Source: Hyphomicrobiaceae bacterium (lineage in GTDB: Bacteria > Pseudomonadota > Alphaproteobacteria > Rhizobiales > Hyphomicrobiaceae). Taken from it: a stretch of 64,000 bases of DNA. Made by a program: the position numbers and the translations under genes. Within the stretch, counting starts at the first letter, position 1; each line of letters begins with the position of its first letter. The stretch lies in assembly GCA_008933705.1 (NCBI GenBank), contig WBUN01000009.1, positions 48,556-112,555 of the forward strand. The letters are read 5' to 3'. Positions 9,539-17,698 of the stretch are shown one piece after another. A model generated the notes under the pieces. The model did not search any database. It saw only the letters and a list, made by a program, of their open reading frames with translations, and was not told the DNA's origin.

Positions 9539-9727
9539 GGTTTTTCATAACATCACGCTACAGAAACTATTTTTCACGAGAGCGCTTATTGTATGGATGG
9601 TTTTCACGATATATAATGGTTTTTCACGGTGCATATTGTATCGTAAGCGAAATTCATACGGAGACACGGTTTTTCATGGCGCGGGCCCGGCAGAGGCGTT
9701 TTTCAGAGGCGGTCACGATTTTTCGTG
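9539..9727. repeat. helically phased TTTTTCA(C/T)G repeat array
   Basis: At least seven direct copies of a GGTTTTTCAYG-like word, plus one degenerate copy, all on the plus strand. The C of each copy lies at 9546, 9575, 9605, 9625, 9655 (degenerate, AATTCATACGG), 9675, 9704 and 9724. The steps are 29, 30, 20, 30, 20, 29 and 20 bases, all near multiples of the DNA helical repeat. From 9605 on they form a 50-base unit of two sites 20 apart. The array fills the gap between the kinase-like and Fic genes and runs into the first 16 codons of fic. It could be a cooperative operator, or intrinsically curved DNA from the phased T-tracts. Confidence 0.75.
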
Positions 9728-11250
9728 AGCGGCGGCTACCCGAGCAGGCCAAGCCGGCCGGGTATGCCGCCCTCATCGACGCCTACGGCCTGTCCGTACC
9801 GCTGCCGCTAACGCTATCGGCCATCGGCAGCCGTCACCGGATCATCAGCCGCGACGGCTGGCGCATCCTCACACCCCGCCACGAGCCGCATGCCAGCCTT
9901 GAAGGCCATCTCACCTTCGCCCTCAAGCACGAGGGCGTCGATCTCGCCGTCCTCAAGCGGCTGTTCCTGGCCGCTGCCCCCGCGGAGATGGAGCGCATGG
10001 TGCGCGCGACGCCGACCGGCGTCTATGCGCGCCGCGTCTGGTTTCTCTATGAATGGCTGACCGGCCGGATGCTGGACCTGCCGGCGCTCGGCAAGGGCAG
10101 CTACACGCCGGCCATCGATCCCGACCTGCAATGGGCGATTGAAGGCACCAACTCGCCGCGCCACCGCGTCAGGAACAACCTGCCGGGCACGCCCGAGTTC
10201 TGCCCGCTCGTCTTCCGCACCGGGAAGCTCGAGGCGTTCGTTGCCGCCAACCTGGCAGAGCGCGCCCGCGCCGTCATCGCCGGCGTGCCGCGCGATCTGC
10301 TCGCGCGCACCGCGGCATTCCTTCTGCTGAAGGACTCCAAGTCCAGCTACGTCCTCGAAGGAGAGAACCCGCCGCAGGACCGCATCCAGAGATGGGGCCG
10401 CGCCATCGGCGAAGCGGGCCGCCAGCCGCTCGATCTCGATGAACTTCTGCGATTGCAGCGCATCGTCATCGGCGATGCACGCTTCGTGCGGCTTGGCCTG
10501 CGCGACGAAGGCGGCTTTGTCGGCGAGCATGACCGCGATACCGGCGCGCCGCTGCCCGACCATATCAGCGCGCGGCCGGAAGATCTTCCGTCGCTTGCGA
10601 ACGGGATGATCCAATTCGACCGCGCGATTGCGCAGGGCCTCGACCCCGTGATCGCGGCCGCCGCTTTGGCTTTCGGCTTCGTCTACGTCCATCCCTTTAC
10701 GGACGGCAACGGGCGCATCCACCGCTACCTGATCCATCACGTGCTCGCGCGGCGCGGCTTCAACCCGCCCGGCGTCGTGTTTCCGGTGTCTGCGGCGATC
10801 CTTGCCCGGATCGAGGAATACCGGCGCGTGCTCGAAAGCTACTCTGGCCGCCTTACACCCGTCGTGCCGTGGGAGCCGACGGCACAGGGTAATGTGAGAG
10901 TCACCGGCGACACCGCGGACTTCTACCGCTTCTTCGATGCGACGCCGCATGCGGAGTTCCTCTATGCCTGCGTCCAGCAGACCATCGAGGAAGACCTACC
11001 CAATGAAGCGGGCTTCCTGCGGCGCTACGATGCGTTCCGCGCCGCGGTCGGTGGGCTCATCGACATGCCGGACCAGACGATCGATCTGCTGTTCCGCATG
11101 CTGCGCCAGAACAACGGACGACTGTCGCGGCGCGCGCGCGAACGCGAGTTCGCGCAGCTCACCGACGCCGAGGCGCAGCAGATCGAGGAGCTTTTCGAGA
11201 GCTCATTCGGCCAAGTTCAAGCACCCGCTCGACCGGGCCGGGACACCTGA
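9676..11250 (+). CDS. Fic family protein, class II (N-terminal autoinhibition motif)
   Basis: 524-aa Fic protein. The active-site motif HPFTDGNGRIHR starts at residue 339 and is intact: His base, phosphate-binding anion hole and Arg. Members usually transfer AMP or another phospho-moiety to target hydroxyls. The inhibitory motif SxxxEG (S224-E228-G229) lies N-terminal to it, which defines class II autoinhibited Fic proteins. The C-terminal part (MPDQTIDLLFRMLRQNNGRLSRRA) looks like a winged-helix DNA-binding segment. The ATG at 9676 was chosen because the conserved N-terminal segment (AGYAALIDAYGLSVPLPL) begins shortly after; an in-frame ATG at 9617 is possible. It may bind the repeat array at its own start. 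Confidence 0.88.
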   Translation: MARARQRRFSEAVTIFRERRLPEQAKPAGYAALIDAYGLSVPLPLTLSAIGSRHRIISRDGWRILTPRHEPHASLEGHLTFALKHEGVDLAVLKRLFLAAAPAEMERMVRATPTGVYARRVWFLYEWLTGRMLDLPALGKGSYTPAIDPDLQWAIEGTNSPRHRVRNNLPGTPEFCPLVFRTGKLEAFVAANLAERARAVIAGVPRDLLARTAAFLLLKDSKSSYVLEGENPPQDRIQRWGRAIGEAGRQPLDLDELLRLQRIVIGDARFVRLGLRDEGGFVGEHDRDTGAPLPDHISARPEDLPSLANGMIQFDRAIAQGLDPVIAAAALAFGFVYVHPFTDGNGRIHRYLIHHVLARRGFNPPGVVFPVSAAILARIEEYRRVLESYSGRLTPVVPWEPTAQGNVRVTGDTADFYRFFDATPHAEFLYACVQQTIEEDLPNEAGFLRRYDAFRAAVGGLIDMPDQTIDLLFRMLRQNNGRLSRRAREREFAQLTDAEAQQIEELFESSFGQVQAPARPGRDT

Positions 11251-11263
11251 ACAGGGGATTGCC

Positions 11264-12040
11264 ATGGCGCAGACATCGACCGGCCTACCGGCTCAAGACG
11301 ATTTCATCGCCTTCTCGCTGAACTTTCTGCGATCCGCCTCGACGGGTCACTATGGAGACCGCGGTTGTGACTTCTATGTTTAGAGCGTCGCCCATGCCTG
11401 GTGCAGGTACCACGACGAGGCACGGCCCGGTGAGCCGACGGGCGAGCGCGAAAACCAGATTGTCGCCGTGGCAATGGAGACCGCTTGGGAGCTGGTAAGG
11501 CGCGGCTTTTTGAGGTCTGGGGGCAGATCCGTATCCGGATGGAAACGCGGCCGATCCTGCTCGCTTCTGCCTGACGGAGAGAGGCCGAGACTGGCTTGCA
11601 AGGGCTGACGAGCCCCATTTTATTGTGATGCAGCCGCGAGCGCTCTCGCAAGCGCTGGCCGGTTTCCAAAAAGCATTCCGGCAATGGATTCGAACAACGC
11701 TCGCAGGAAGCACTGCGATGCCGGGAGGCCGATGCATGGCTTGCAACTTGCGCCATGTGCGGAACGGCAGCCGAGAGCGTCCTGCTTGCCCTTGCCGTCG
11801 CGAAAACCGGCGACGAGGAAGCGGTCGTCAAGGAGTACAGAACCGCGACCGGCAGGAAGAAGACGATAGACGCTCTGGTAGGAAAGCAGCCGGACAACCT
11901 GCAGAGGCCATTCCGTTCGCTCATGGGCATCCTGAGCTACTGGCGCGACGACGCCGCGCACGGCGTGGCGTCGCCGATTTCAGCGCCGGAAGCGGAAGAG
12001 GCCCTCCGCCAATTGCTCATGCTCGCGCAGTTCGCGGCGA
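11264..12040 (+). pseudogene. frameshifted wHTH/HEPN-like gene
   Basis: No single frame is open, but coding-like protein continues across frames 2, then 3 (from about 11525), then 1 (from about 11704). The pieces read ENQIVAVAMETAWELVRRGFL, then RFCLTERGRDWLARADEPHF (a winged-helix-like LTxxGRxxL segment), then READAWLATCAMCGTAAESV through LMGILSYWRDDAAHG. The last contains R-x4-H (RDDAAH, near 11944-11961), the signature of HEPN nuclease-like domains. A 39-codon ORF with ATG at 11264 precedes it in the same frame and ends at TAG 11381. The 3' end is cut by the IS110 remnant at about 12040. It is probably a dead accessory or defence gene. Confidence 0.5.
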
Positions 12041-12716
12041 AACACCACCACCGGTGCCAGCGACCAGTCCGCCACTGCTGTACGGATCGCCTGCTCGAGC
12101 CGCGCAATGCGCTCGCCGGCCTGCCGCTCCGCCAGCAGCAACTCCTCGATGGCCAGGCGCTGCTCGGCATGCACGAACTTCTGATTGGCAAGCCAGGCTC
12201 TGTGCCTCGCGCCCCACGTCTTGATCCCCGGATAGTGGCGCCCCAGCCGCAACAGCATGGATGAGACCTGCTGGCGCTTGCGCGTTAGGTCCTGCCGGCT
12301 TGCATCGCGTGCCCGCGTCAGCTCCCGCATCGCCTCGTGCCGCTCGTCGGGAACCACACGCTCGTCAGCTCGCCCGCCCGCAGCAGCTTGGCCAAACCCT
12401 CGGCATCGCGCCGATTGGTCTTCACCCGATCGCCGGCCTTCTTCGGAATGAGCGACGGCGCCACGACGGTGCAGGTGTGACCGAGGCTCTCGATCAGCCG
12501 GTGCAGACCGTAGCCGGTCGGTCCCGCCTCGTGGCAGAACGTCAGCTTGCTGTACTTGGCTGCAAGCCTGGCCACCAGCTTGCGTGTCGCCGCCTCGCTC
12601 GTGTCCACCTCGCCCAGATACCATACCTCGCCCCTGCGGCCAGCTTCGGCAATCGCCACAGCATTGCGCAACTTCGCGGTATCGATCCCAATGAAAGCTT
12701 CGCTATGATGCCCCAC
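12040..12716 (-). mobile_element. IS110-family transposase remnant (frameshifted, 3'-truncated)
   Basis: On the minus strand from a GTG at 12716, the N-terminal DEDD-type domain reads GHHSEAFIGIDTAKLRNAVAIAEAG and continues to LLRAGELTSVW. It then shifts frame near 12351-12355 (one base missing in GTGTGG/TTCCC) to PDERHEAMRELTRARDASRQ. It ends at ADWSLAPVV, near 12040, where the frame runs into the antisense of the HEPN-like gene. The C-terminal Transposase_20 domain is missing, so the element cannot move on its own. The abrupt join marks the deletion or insertion scar that truncated the neighbouring gene. Confidence 0.8.
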
Positions 12717-12959
12717 GACTCGCCCTTGTTCCGGAACCCGGTGCGGAGCTGGATAGGTCACACCGGCAGGTCACGCACGTCGATGAGCGACGGCACAACG
12801 CGCTGCCGCCTTCCGCTCCGGCGGCTGATCCGCCGCCCTCAGCGCGACAGAGCTGCCGCTATTCAGGCCGCATCGATCGTCTTGCCGATGGCGTTGTCTG
12901 CCACCAAGCGCGTCTCGAAATACTGCACCGATGGCTCGCTGCCGTAGGCACATACAGGC
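12717..12959 (-). other. non-coding remnant upstream of the IS110 transposase
   Basis: 243 bases without an intact gene. On the minus strand they contain a perfect 6-bp stem (GGCGGC, loop GGATCA, GCCGCC; about 12818-12835). They also hold a short C-terminal-like coding fragment (VQYFETRLVADNAIGKTIDAA, near 12866-12930) that I cannot assign. In intact IS110-group elements the sequence 5' of the transposase encodes the bridge RNA, so part of this stretch may be its relic. That is inference from the family, not shown by the sequence. Confidence 0.3.
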
Positions 12960-13979
12960 CTATCCCATCGTCAGCACTAGTCGAAACTTGACGTCGCCCG
13001 ATTTCAGCTTCTGCAAAGCCTCGGCCGCCTGTTCGAGGGGAAATGTTTCGATCTTCGGCCGAACGCCCGTGAGCACGCTGAAATCCAACGTCCGCTCGTT
13101 TTCGTAGGGGGTGCCCGTGATCGATCCGATCACGCCGCGTTCTCCGACAACAAGCTGGCTAGCCGGGACGGATAGCGGATCTTTGGAACTTGCGAGCACG
13201 ATCAACCGCCCCTCCGGCGCAAGGCTACCGATCAGCGGCGAGACCGCGTCGGCGTGTCCGATTGTGGTGATGATGGCTTTGGCACCGCCCATGCCGTTGA
13301 GCTTGTCGGGCGCATTCTCGATGCTTGTGTCGATGTAGGTATGAGCTCCGAGCGCAAGCGCATCCTCGGCGATGTCCTGGCCGCGCCCGATAGCGGCGAC
13401 CTTGAAGCCCATCTTGCGCGCGTACTGTAAAGCCATGTGCCCCAAGCCACCGATCCCGAAAATGGCGACGAGATCGCCGGCTTCGGCGCCGCACTTCTTC
13501 AGGGCGTTGAAGGTTGCGATGCCGGCGCAGAGTATCGGCGCTGCCTCATCTGAGCCGAGCTCTTCTGGAACCGACACGAGGCCAGTGCTCCGTGCGAGCA
13601 TCATCTCGGCGTAGCCGCCATCGCAGGTCGACCCGACGAAGTGCTGATTTCGGCAGAGGTTGAACTTGCCCTGACGGCACTGGGCGCACTCGTTGCAATG
13701 CCCGCCAAGCCGGCCGACGCCGACCCGCTGACCTGGACGCCAGATAGACGGCGTGCGCTCGCCAAGGGCAATGATGCGGCCCACGACCTCGTGACCTGGA
13801 ACGCGGGGCTTATGGCCATTGGGATCGACACGGGCAATGTCGCCGGCATCGGCACCACAGACCCCGCATGCCTCGACGGCGATCAGGACCTCGTTCGCGC
13901 CAGGCACGGGAACCGGGCGCTCGACCAGATCCAGCTGTCCGGGCGCCGTGACCAGCATCGCACGATAAGTCTTGCCCAT
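12960..13979 (-). CDS. zinc-dependent alcohol dehydrogenase (MDR family)
   Basis: 339-aa medium-chain dehydrogenase. Catalytic zinc ligands are in ACGVCGAD and the GHEVVG motif. The structural-zinc lobe has its four cysteines in CNECAQCRQGKFNLC. The NAD(P)-binding Rossmann motif is GIGGLGHMALQYARKMG. It oxidises an alcohol, or reduces an aldehyde, with NAD(P). It stands alone on the minus strand, next to the IS110 scar on its 3' side and 130 bases from the end of the CcdA-like gene on its 5' side. Nothing nearby fixes its substrate. Confidence 0.92.
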   Translation of the reverse strand: MGKTYRAMLVTAPGQLDLVERPVPVPGANEVLIAVEACGVCGADAGDIARVDPNGHKPRVPGHEVVGRIIALGERTPSIWRPGQRVGVGRLGGHCNECAQCRQGKFNLCRNQHFVGSTCDGGYAEMMLARSTGLVSVPEELGSDEAAPILCAGIATFNALKKCGAEAGDLVAIFGIGGLGHMALQYARKMGFKVAAIGRGQDIAEDALALGAHTYIDTSIENAPDKLNGMGGAKAIITTIGHADAVSPLIGSLAPEGRLIVLASSKDPLSVPASQLVVGERGVIGSITGTPYENERTLDFSVLTGVRPKIETFPLEQAAEALQKLKSGDVKFRLVLTMG

Positions 13980-14109
13980 TCTGTTTTCGCTCCCTGGTGT
14001 TTGGCTGAGCGGCTATCCGTCGCTCTTTGAAGAGGGCGAACGCCACGTGCCTATGCTTCCAGCACGCCCGCAATGTCGCCGTTCCTTGACCTCCCGCGCC
14101 CTGTGGCTC

Positions 14110-14832
14110 TCAGAACGACGTCGTGAGCCGCGTCAACCAATCGGGAGACAGGGAGATCAGAGCTGCTTCCAGTCGCTTGTCCAGGCCGGCAAGAATCGCC
14201 AGGCCGACGACCGCCAATATGGCCCCGAGCCCCAGCCGCATGCCGCGGCCTAGCCCCATCGCACGGGCGCGCCAGCGCTGCATCGCCTCGCGAGAGAGCA
14301 TGCCGAGCACGAGCAAAGGCAGCGCAGCGCCGATGCCAAACACGAACATGACGAGCGCTACTTCGCTCAATTGCTTGCCCTGTGCGGCGAGCAGTGATGC
14401 TGCCCCCAACGTCGGGCCGACGCACGGGGTCCAGACCGCGCCCAGCAACAATCCAAGTGCCAGCTGGCCCACAATGCCGCCGGCCGCAAAGCCGCCGAAG
14501 CGCGCGTGCATCCAAGTGCTGATGGGATTGGCCGCCACAGCCACACGCTCGTGCAGGGCCGGGATCATAAGCACGGCAGCGATCGCGATCATGAGCACAG
14601 CCGCCACGTAGCGGAACAGGTCCGTATCGATGCCAGCGGAGAAGCCCAATGTCGCAACGAACAGTCCGATCGTAGTAAACGATAGCGCAAGGCCGGAGGC
14701 GAGCGCGGCTGGCGCCAGCCGGTGTTCGGCCGCTGCAGAGCCCAACACTACAGGCAACAGCGGAAGCACGCATGGTGAGAGTGTGGACAGGATGCCGGCC
14801 AGAAGGGCAACGGCAAGCATCGCGATCGTCAC
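14110..14832 (-). CDS. CcdA-like transmembrane electron carrier
   Basis: 240-aa six-helix protein of the CcdA/DsbD-beta family. The first helix contains LSPCVLPLLPVV, the PCxxP-type cysteine motif, and a later helix contains WTPCVGPTLGAASLL, the partner cysteine. Together they shuttle reducing power from cytoplasmic thioredoxin to the periplasm. The GTG start at 14832 follows GAGGAG and overlaps the stop of a tiny upstream ORF. The periplasmic thioredoxin-like gene at 15024 is the likely electron acceptor. It resembles a SoxV/SoxW-type redox pair, but no sox genes are visible. Confidence 0.88.
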   Translation of the reverse strand: MTIAMLAVALLAGILSTLSPCVLPLLPVVLGSAAAEHRLAPAALASGLALSFTTIGLFVATLGFSAGIDTDLFRYVAAVLMIAIAAVLMIPALHERVAVAANPISTWMHARFGGFAAGGIVGQLALGLLLGAVWTPCVGPTLGAASLLAAQGKQLSEVALVMFVFGIGAALPLLVLGMLSREAMQRWRARAMGLGRGMRLGLGAILAVVGLAILAGLDKRLEAALISLSPDWLTRLTTSF

Positions 14833-14936
14833 TTGCGTTTCTCCTCAACGGCAGGGAGCGGCGTGGTGGCGTGGGCACTGCGTGTCGCCGAACTGATCTG
14901 GCCAGAGAACGGCGCGGAACCTGCTAAGAGCGACAT
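14829..14936 (-). CDS. possible 35-aa small ORF coupled to the CcdA-like gene
   Basis: A short open frame with ATG at 14936 whose TGA overlaps the GTG start of the CcdA-like gene in a GTGA arrangement, typical of translational coupling. The product (MSLLAGSAPFSGQ... ending EEKRK) has no recognisable domain. It lies in the 191-base gap between the thioredoxin-like and CcdA-like genes of the same operon. It may be only a leader that delivers ribosomes to the CcdA start, or chance. Confidence 0.25.
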   Translation of the reverse strand: MSLLAGSAPFSGQISSATRSAHATTPLPAVEEKRK

Positions 14937-15023
14937 TTGGGTCGCCGCATCGGTTCGACCACGCTGCGGGACCACGAAGTCGTCGCGCCCAGCTTGTGAT
15001 TTTCAGACGTCATTCGCGGAAAG

Positions 15024-15488
15024 CTAGAGGGCATTGGCAATCAGCCTTTCGATGGAAGACCGGTCGGTGTCGCCGATGGACCGGCCGACTTCAGCATTGC
15101 CCTTGAACATGATTAGCGTCGCCTGCTTCTGCACGTTGAACTTGCGCAGAACATCTTTCTGCTTATCGAAGTTGATCTCAAAGTACACAACGTCTTTGAA
15201 GCGGGCGCTCATCGTCAGGTCCTCGATGATCGGGCGCTGGACCTTGCACGTCGGACACCACGCCGCATAAATCTCCAGGAGAATTGGCTTGCCCGCCTTC
15301 TGAGCGCTCTCGAATGCTTCCCATGTGAACTTTGAACCGATTTCGGAGGCAATAGCCGCCCGCTCGGAAACCGTCAGCGCTGCGGCTGCTCCAAGGATCA
15401 TCGTACGCCGGGATATCGTCGATACCTGCCTGAGCCGGTGGGGCGGCGCGGCCAAGTTGGCGCGATAGGTCTCGCTCATCCTGTTCAC
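15024..15488 (-). CDS. Tat-exported thioredoxin-like protein
   Basis: 154-aa protein with a twin-arginine-like signal (SRRTMILGAAAALTVSERAA, residues about 26-45) followed by a thioredoxin fold. The active site is AAWCPTCKVQRPIIEDL (CPTC) and the cis-proline region is VQKQATLIMFKG. It should reduce or isomerise disulfides in the periplasm, receiving electrons from the CcdA-like membrane protein encoded downstream. The MFS gene ends 20 bases upstream, so the three are probably co-transcribed. Confidence 0.88.
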   Translation of the reverse strand: MNRMSETYRANLAAPPHRLRQVSTISRRTMILGAAAALTVSERAAIASEIGSKFTWEAFESAQKAGKPILLEIYAAWCPTCKVQRPIIEDLTMSARFKDVVYFEINFDKQKDVLRKFNVQKQATLIMFKGNAEVGRSIGDTDRSSIERLIANAL

Positions 15489-15508
15489 TCCCTGGTTTGC
15501 GGAGCCAA

Positions 15509-16726
15509 TTAGCCTACGTGCTTAGCAGCCTGATATGTGAAGCCCGTCAGCGCCACAGCGGCGAGAAGCAACGGCGCGAACGACAGTGTCAGCACCGCAG
15601 ACCATCCGAAGGACGACAGCAGCCCACCGGAGAGGAACGAGCCGATCGCCATCGTGCCGAAGACCACGAAGTCATTGAACGACTGGACCCGTGCCCTTTC
15701 CTCCGGCCGATGGCACTCCAGAACCATCGCCGAAGCACCGATGAATCCTAAATTCCAACCGACACCGAGCAGAATCAGCGTCGCCCAGAAATGTGCGACG
15801 TCGACGCCGAGCAGACCCACCGCCGAAGACGCCGCGATGAGTGCCAGCCCGACGGCGACGATAGTGGACGCACCGAACCGCGCAATCAGGCGGCCCGTCC
15901 AGAAGCTCGGCGCGTACATCGCTATGACGTGCCACTGCAGGCCGAGATTGGCCGACTCTTGAGACAGTCCGCAGAATTTCATCGCCAGCGGCGCCGCCGT
16001 CATGAGGAAGTTCATCAACAGGTAGGAGACGACCCCACAGATCACAGCCAGGATGAACCGTGGCTGGCGGGCGATGATACCCAGCGGCCGGCCGGCGCTG
16101 AGATCGGCTGCAGTTGGCGGAGGAAGATCAACACCTGCCAGGATGATTGCAGAGAGAGCCGCGACCGCCGCTTGGCCGACATACGTCGCAGCGAACAATG
16201 GCACCCACAGGTCCATGGTGTGGGTTGTAAGCTGCGGGCCGATCACACCGGCGAAGACACCGCCGGCCATCACAGCAGAGAGCGCGCGAGCTCGCCGTTC
16301 CGGCGGTGCGCAATCGGCGGCAGCAAAGCGAAAGGAAAGGACCACGGCTGCATAGGCGCCCCCAAAGAGGGTCGCCGCGCAGAACAGCCAAAACGACGCG
16401 TGGAGCACCGCGAGGAAGGCGATCAAGCCCGCGAGGACGCCGCTGCCTGCCCCAAGCAGGAACGCCACCCGCCGACCATGCCGATCGGCGACGGCGCCAG
16501 CCGGCAGCGTGCAGAGAGCCATACCGACGACGAAAACGGAGACCGGTAGTGTCGCCAGCGCCTTACTGGGCGCCAGCATGTCACCGACGACCGCGCCGGT
16601 CGCGTAGACGACCGTGGAATTGGCACCGGCGAGGGCCTGAGCGACGGCAAGCCTCACGACATTGCTGCGCTGCCGGCGGACTGCCGACGCTTGGTCTTGG
16701 CTGAGAGAAGGGAAATGGACTGTCAT
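15509..16726 (-). CDS. MFS transporter
   Basis: About 405-aa protein with twelve predicted hydrophobic segments. The family loop 2-3 motif ADRHGRRVAFLLGAG follows a canonical helix 2 (SVFVVGMALCTLPAGAVA), and an internal repeat lies around residue 215. An alternative in-frame ATG is at 16759 (MPDADL...). It is divergent from the AraC-type regulator, with about 90 bases between starts, and is followed by the thioredoxin-like and CcdA-like genes. It is probably an exporter or drug:proton antiporter-like carrier controlled by that regulator; the substrate is unknown. Confidence 0.85.
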   Translation of the reverse strand: MTVHFPSLSQDQASAVRRQRSNVVRLAVAQALAGANSTVVYATGAVVGDMLAPSKALATLPVSVFVVGMALCTLPAGAVADRHGRRVAFLLGAGSGVLAGLIAFLAVLHASFWLFCAATLFGGAYAAVVLSFRFAAADCAPPERRARALSAVMAGGVFAGVIGPQLTTHTMDLWVPLFAATYVGQAAVAALSAIILAGVDLPPPTAADLSAGRPLGIIARQPRFILAVICGVVSYLLMNFLMTAAPLAMKFCGLSQESANLGLQWHVIAMYAPSFWTGRLIARFGASTIVAVGLALIAASSAVGLLGVDVAHFWATLILLGVGWNLGFIGASAMVLECHRPEERARVQSFNDFVVFGTMAIGSFLSGGLLSSFGWSAVLTLSFAPLLLAAVALTGFTYQAAKHVG

Positions 16727-16818
16727 GCGGTCACGCGATACCAGATCGGCATCTGGCATACTTTCGATGTTTTGCCATAAGATGTAGATTATCGGACAAA
16801 GTGAAAAGTGAGAGTGCC

Positions 16819-17619
16819 ATGCGTTGGTCAGTCGTCGCCGCGCCCCCAGACGTTCCTCCGCCACGCCCGATCACCATGCGCGCGCAAAGCATTCCTCCGC
16901 GGCACCACTTTCCCGAGCACGCACATGATTGGCATCAGCTTGTCTACGCCGTGGATGGCACGCTCACCGTCTCCGCGGACCGACGAACGTTTGTCGTGTC
17001 GCCGGATCAGGCCGTGTGGCTTCCTACCGGCATGCGCCACTCGGTGGGCGCTCTGCTTGGTGCCGAGTTTCGCAGCTTGTGGATCGCAAATGAGGCCGGC
17101 TGCTCTCTGCCTTCGAGTCCAACCGTGCTCGCCGTCTCGCCGCTCCTGAAAGCTCTGATTGTCGAAGCGGCTGAAATCGACGGCAAACGCCTTGCGGATG
17201 GCTATCCCGACCGGATTGCAGCGATGATCCTCGATCAGCTCGACAGGGCTCCCAAGCTTTCCGCGGCCCTGCCCTGGCCGAAGGACGAACGCCTGTTGAC
17301 TCTGTGCGAAGCATTGTATCTGGACCCGTCGAACGAACGGAGCGCGGAGGAATGGGCAAAGGAACTCGGCATGTCCTCTCGCACGCTGACGCGACGCTTT
17401 GAGGCGGATGCGGGTTCGACGCTCCGCTCCTGGAAACGACGGTTGCGCCTCTTCCGCGCCATCGAGCTTCTCGGAGGAGGGATGTCGGTCACCGCGACCG
17501 CGATGGAGCTAGGGTACGGGTCCGCCTCCGCATTCATCTTCGCTTTCAGATCGGAGTTTGGTTGCAGCCCGAACGTTTACATGACGCAGAAAGCCAGCAG
17601 GCCAGTTTCTCGTGGGTAG
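16819..17619 (+). CDS. AraC-family transcriptional regulator
   Basis: 266-aa regulator with an N-terminal cupin-like sensor domain (PPRHHFPEHAHDWHQLVYAVDG, then VWLPTGMRHSVGA). A C-terminal double helix-turn-helix follows (SAEEWAKELGMSSRTLTRRFEADAG, then SVTATAMELGYGSASAFIFAFR). ATG 16819 is preferred; GTG 16801 is in frame. It is transcribed away from the MFS gene, the usual arrangement for a local activator or repressor. Two GATGT direct repeats 15 bases apart (16766 and 16781) lie in the shared promoter region and could be half-sites. Confidence 0.9.
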   Translation: MRWSVVAAPPDVPPPRPITMRAQSIPPRHHFPEHAHDWHQLVYAVDGTLTVSADRRTFVVSPDQAVWLPTGMRHSVGALLGAEFRSLWIANEAGCSLPSSPTVLAVSPLLKALIVEAAEIDGKRLADGYPDRIAAMILDQLDRAPKLSAALPWPKDERLLTLCEALYLDPSNERSAEEWAKELGMSSRTLTRRFEADAGSTLRSWKRRLRLFRAIELLGGGMSVTATAMELGYGSASAFIFAFRSEFGCSPNVYMTQKASRPVSRG

Positions 17620-17698
17620 GATTGGGTGAGATGTGGCCGCCGGTTCAGTCGTCACCGCGTGTCGCCATCGGACCACCGAACAGGTTGCGACATGCGAC

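Noticed and set aside
9539..9727. T-tract repeats as a CRISPR array or plasmid iterons
   Set aside because: The repeats are about 10 bases with spacers of 10-40 bases and overlap coding sequence; no cas or rep gene is near.
12261..12947. Plus-strand open frame across the IS110 remnant
   Set aside because: The minus strand carries the recognisable transposase; the plus frame is Arg/Pro-rich without motifs.
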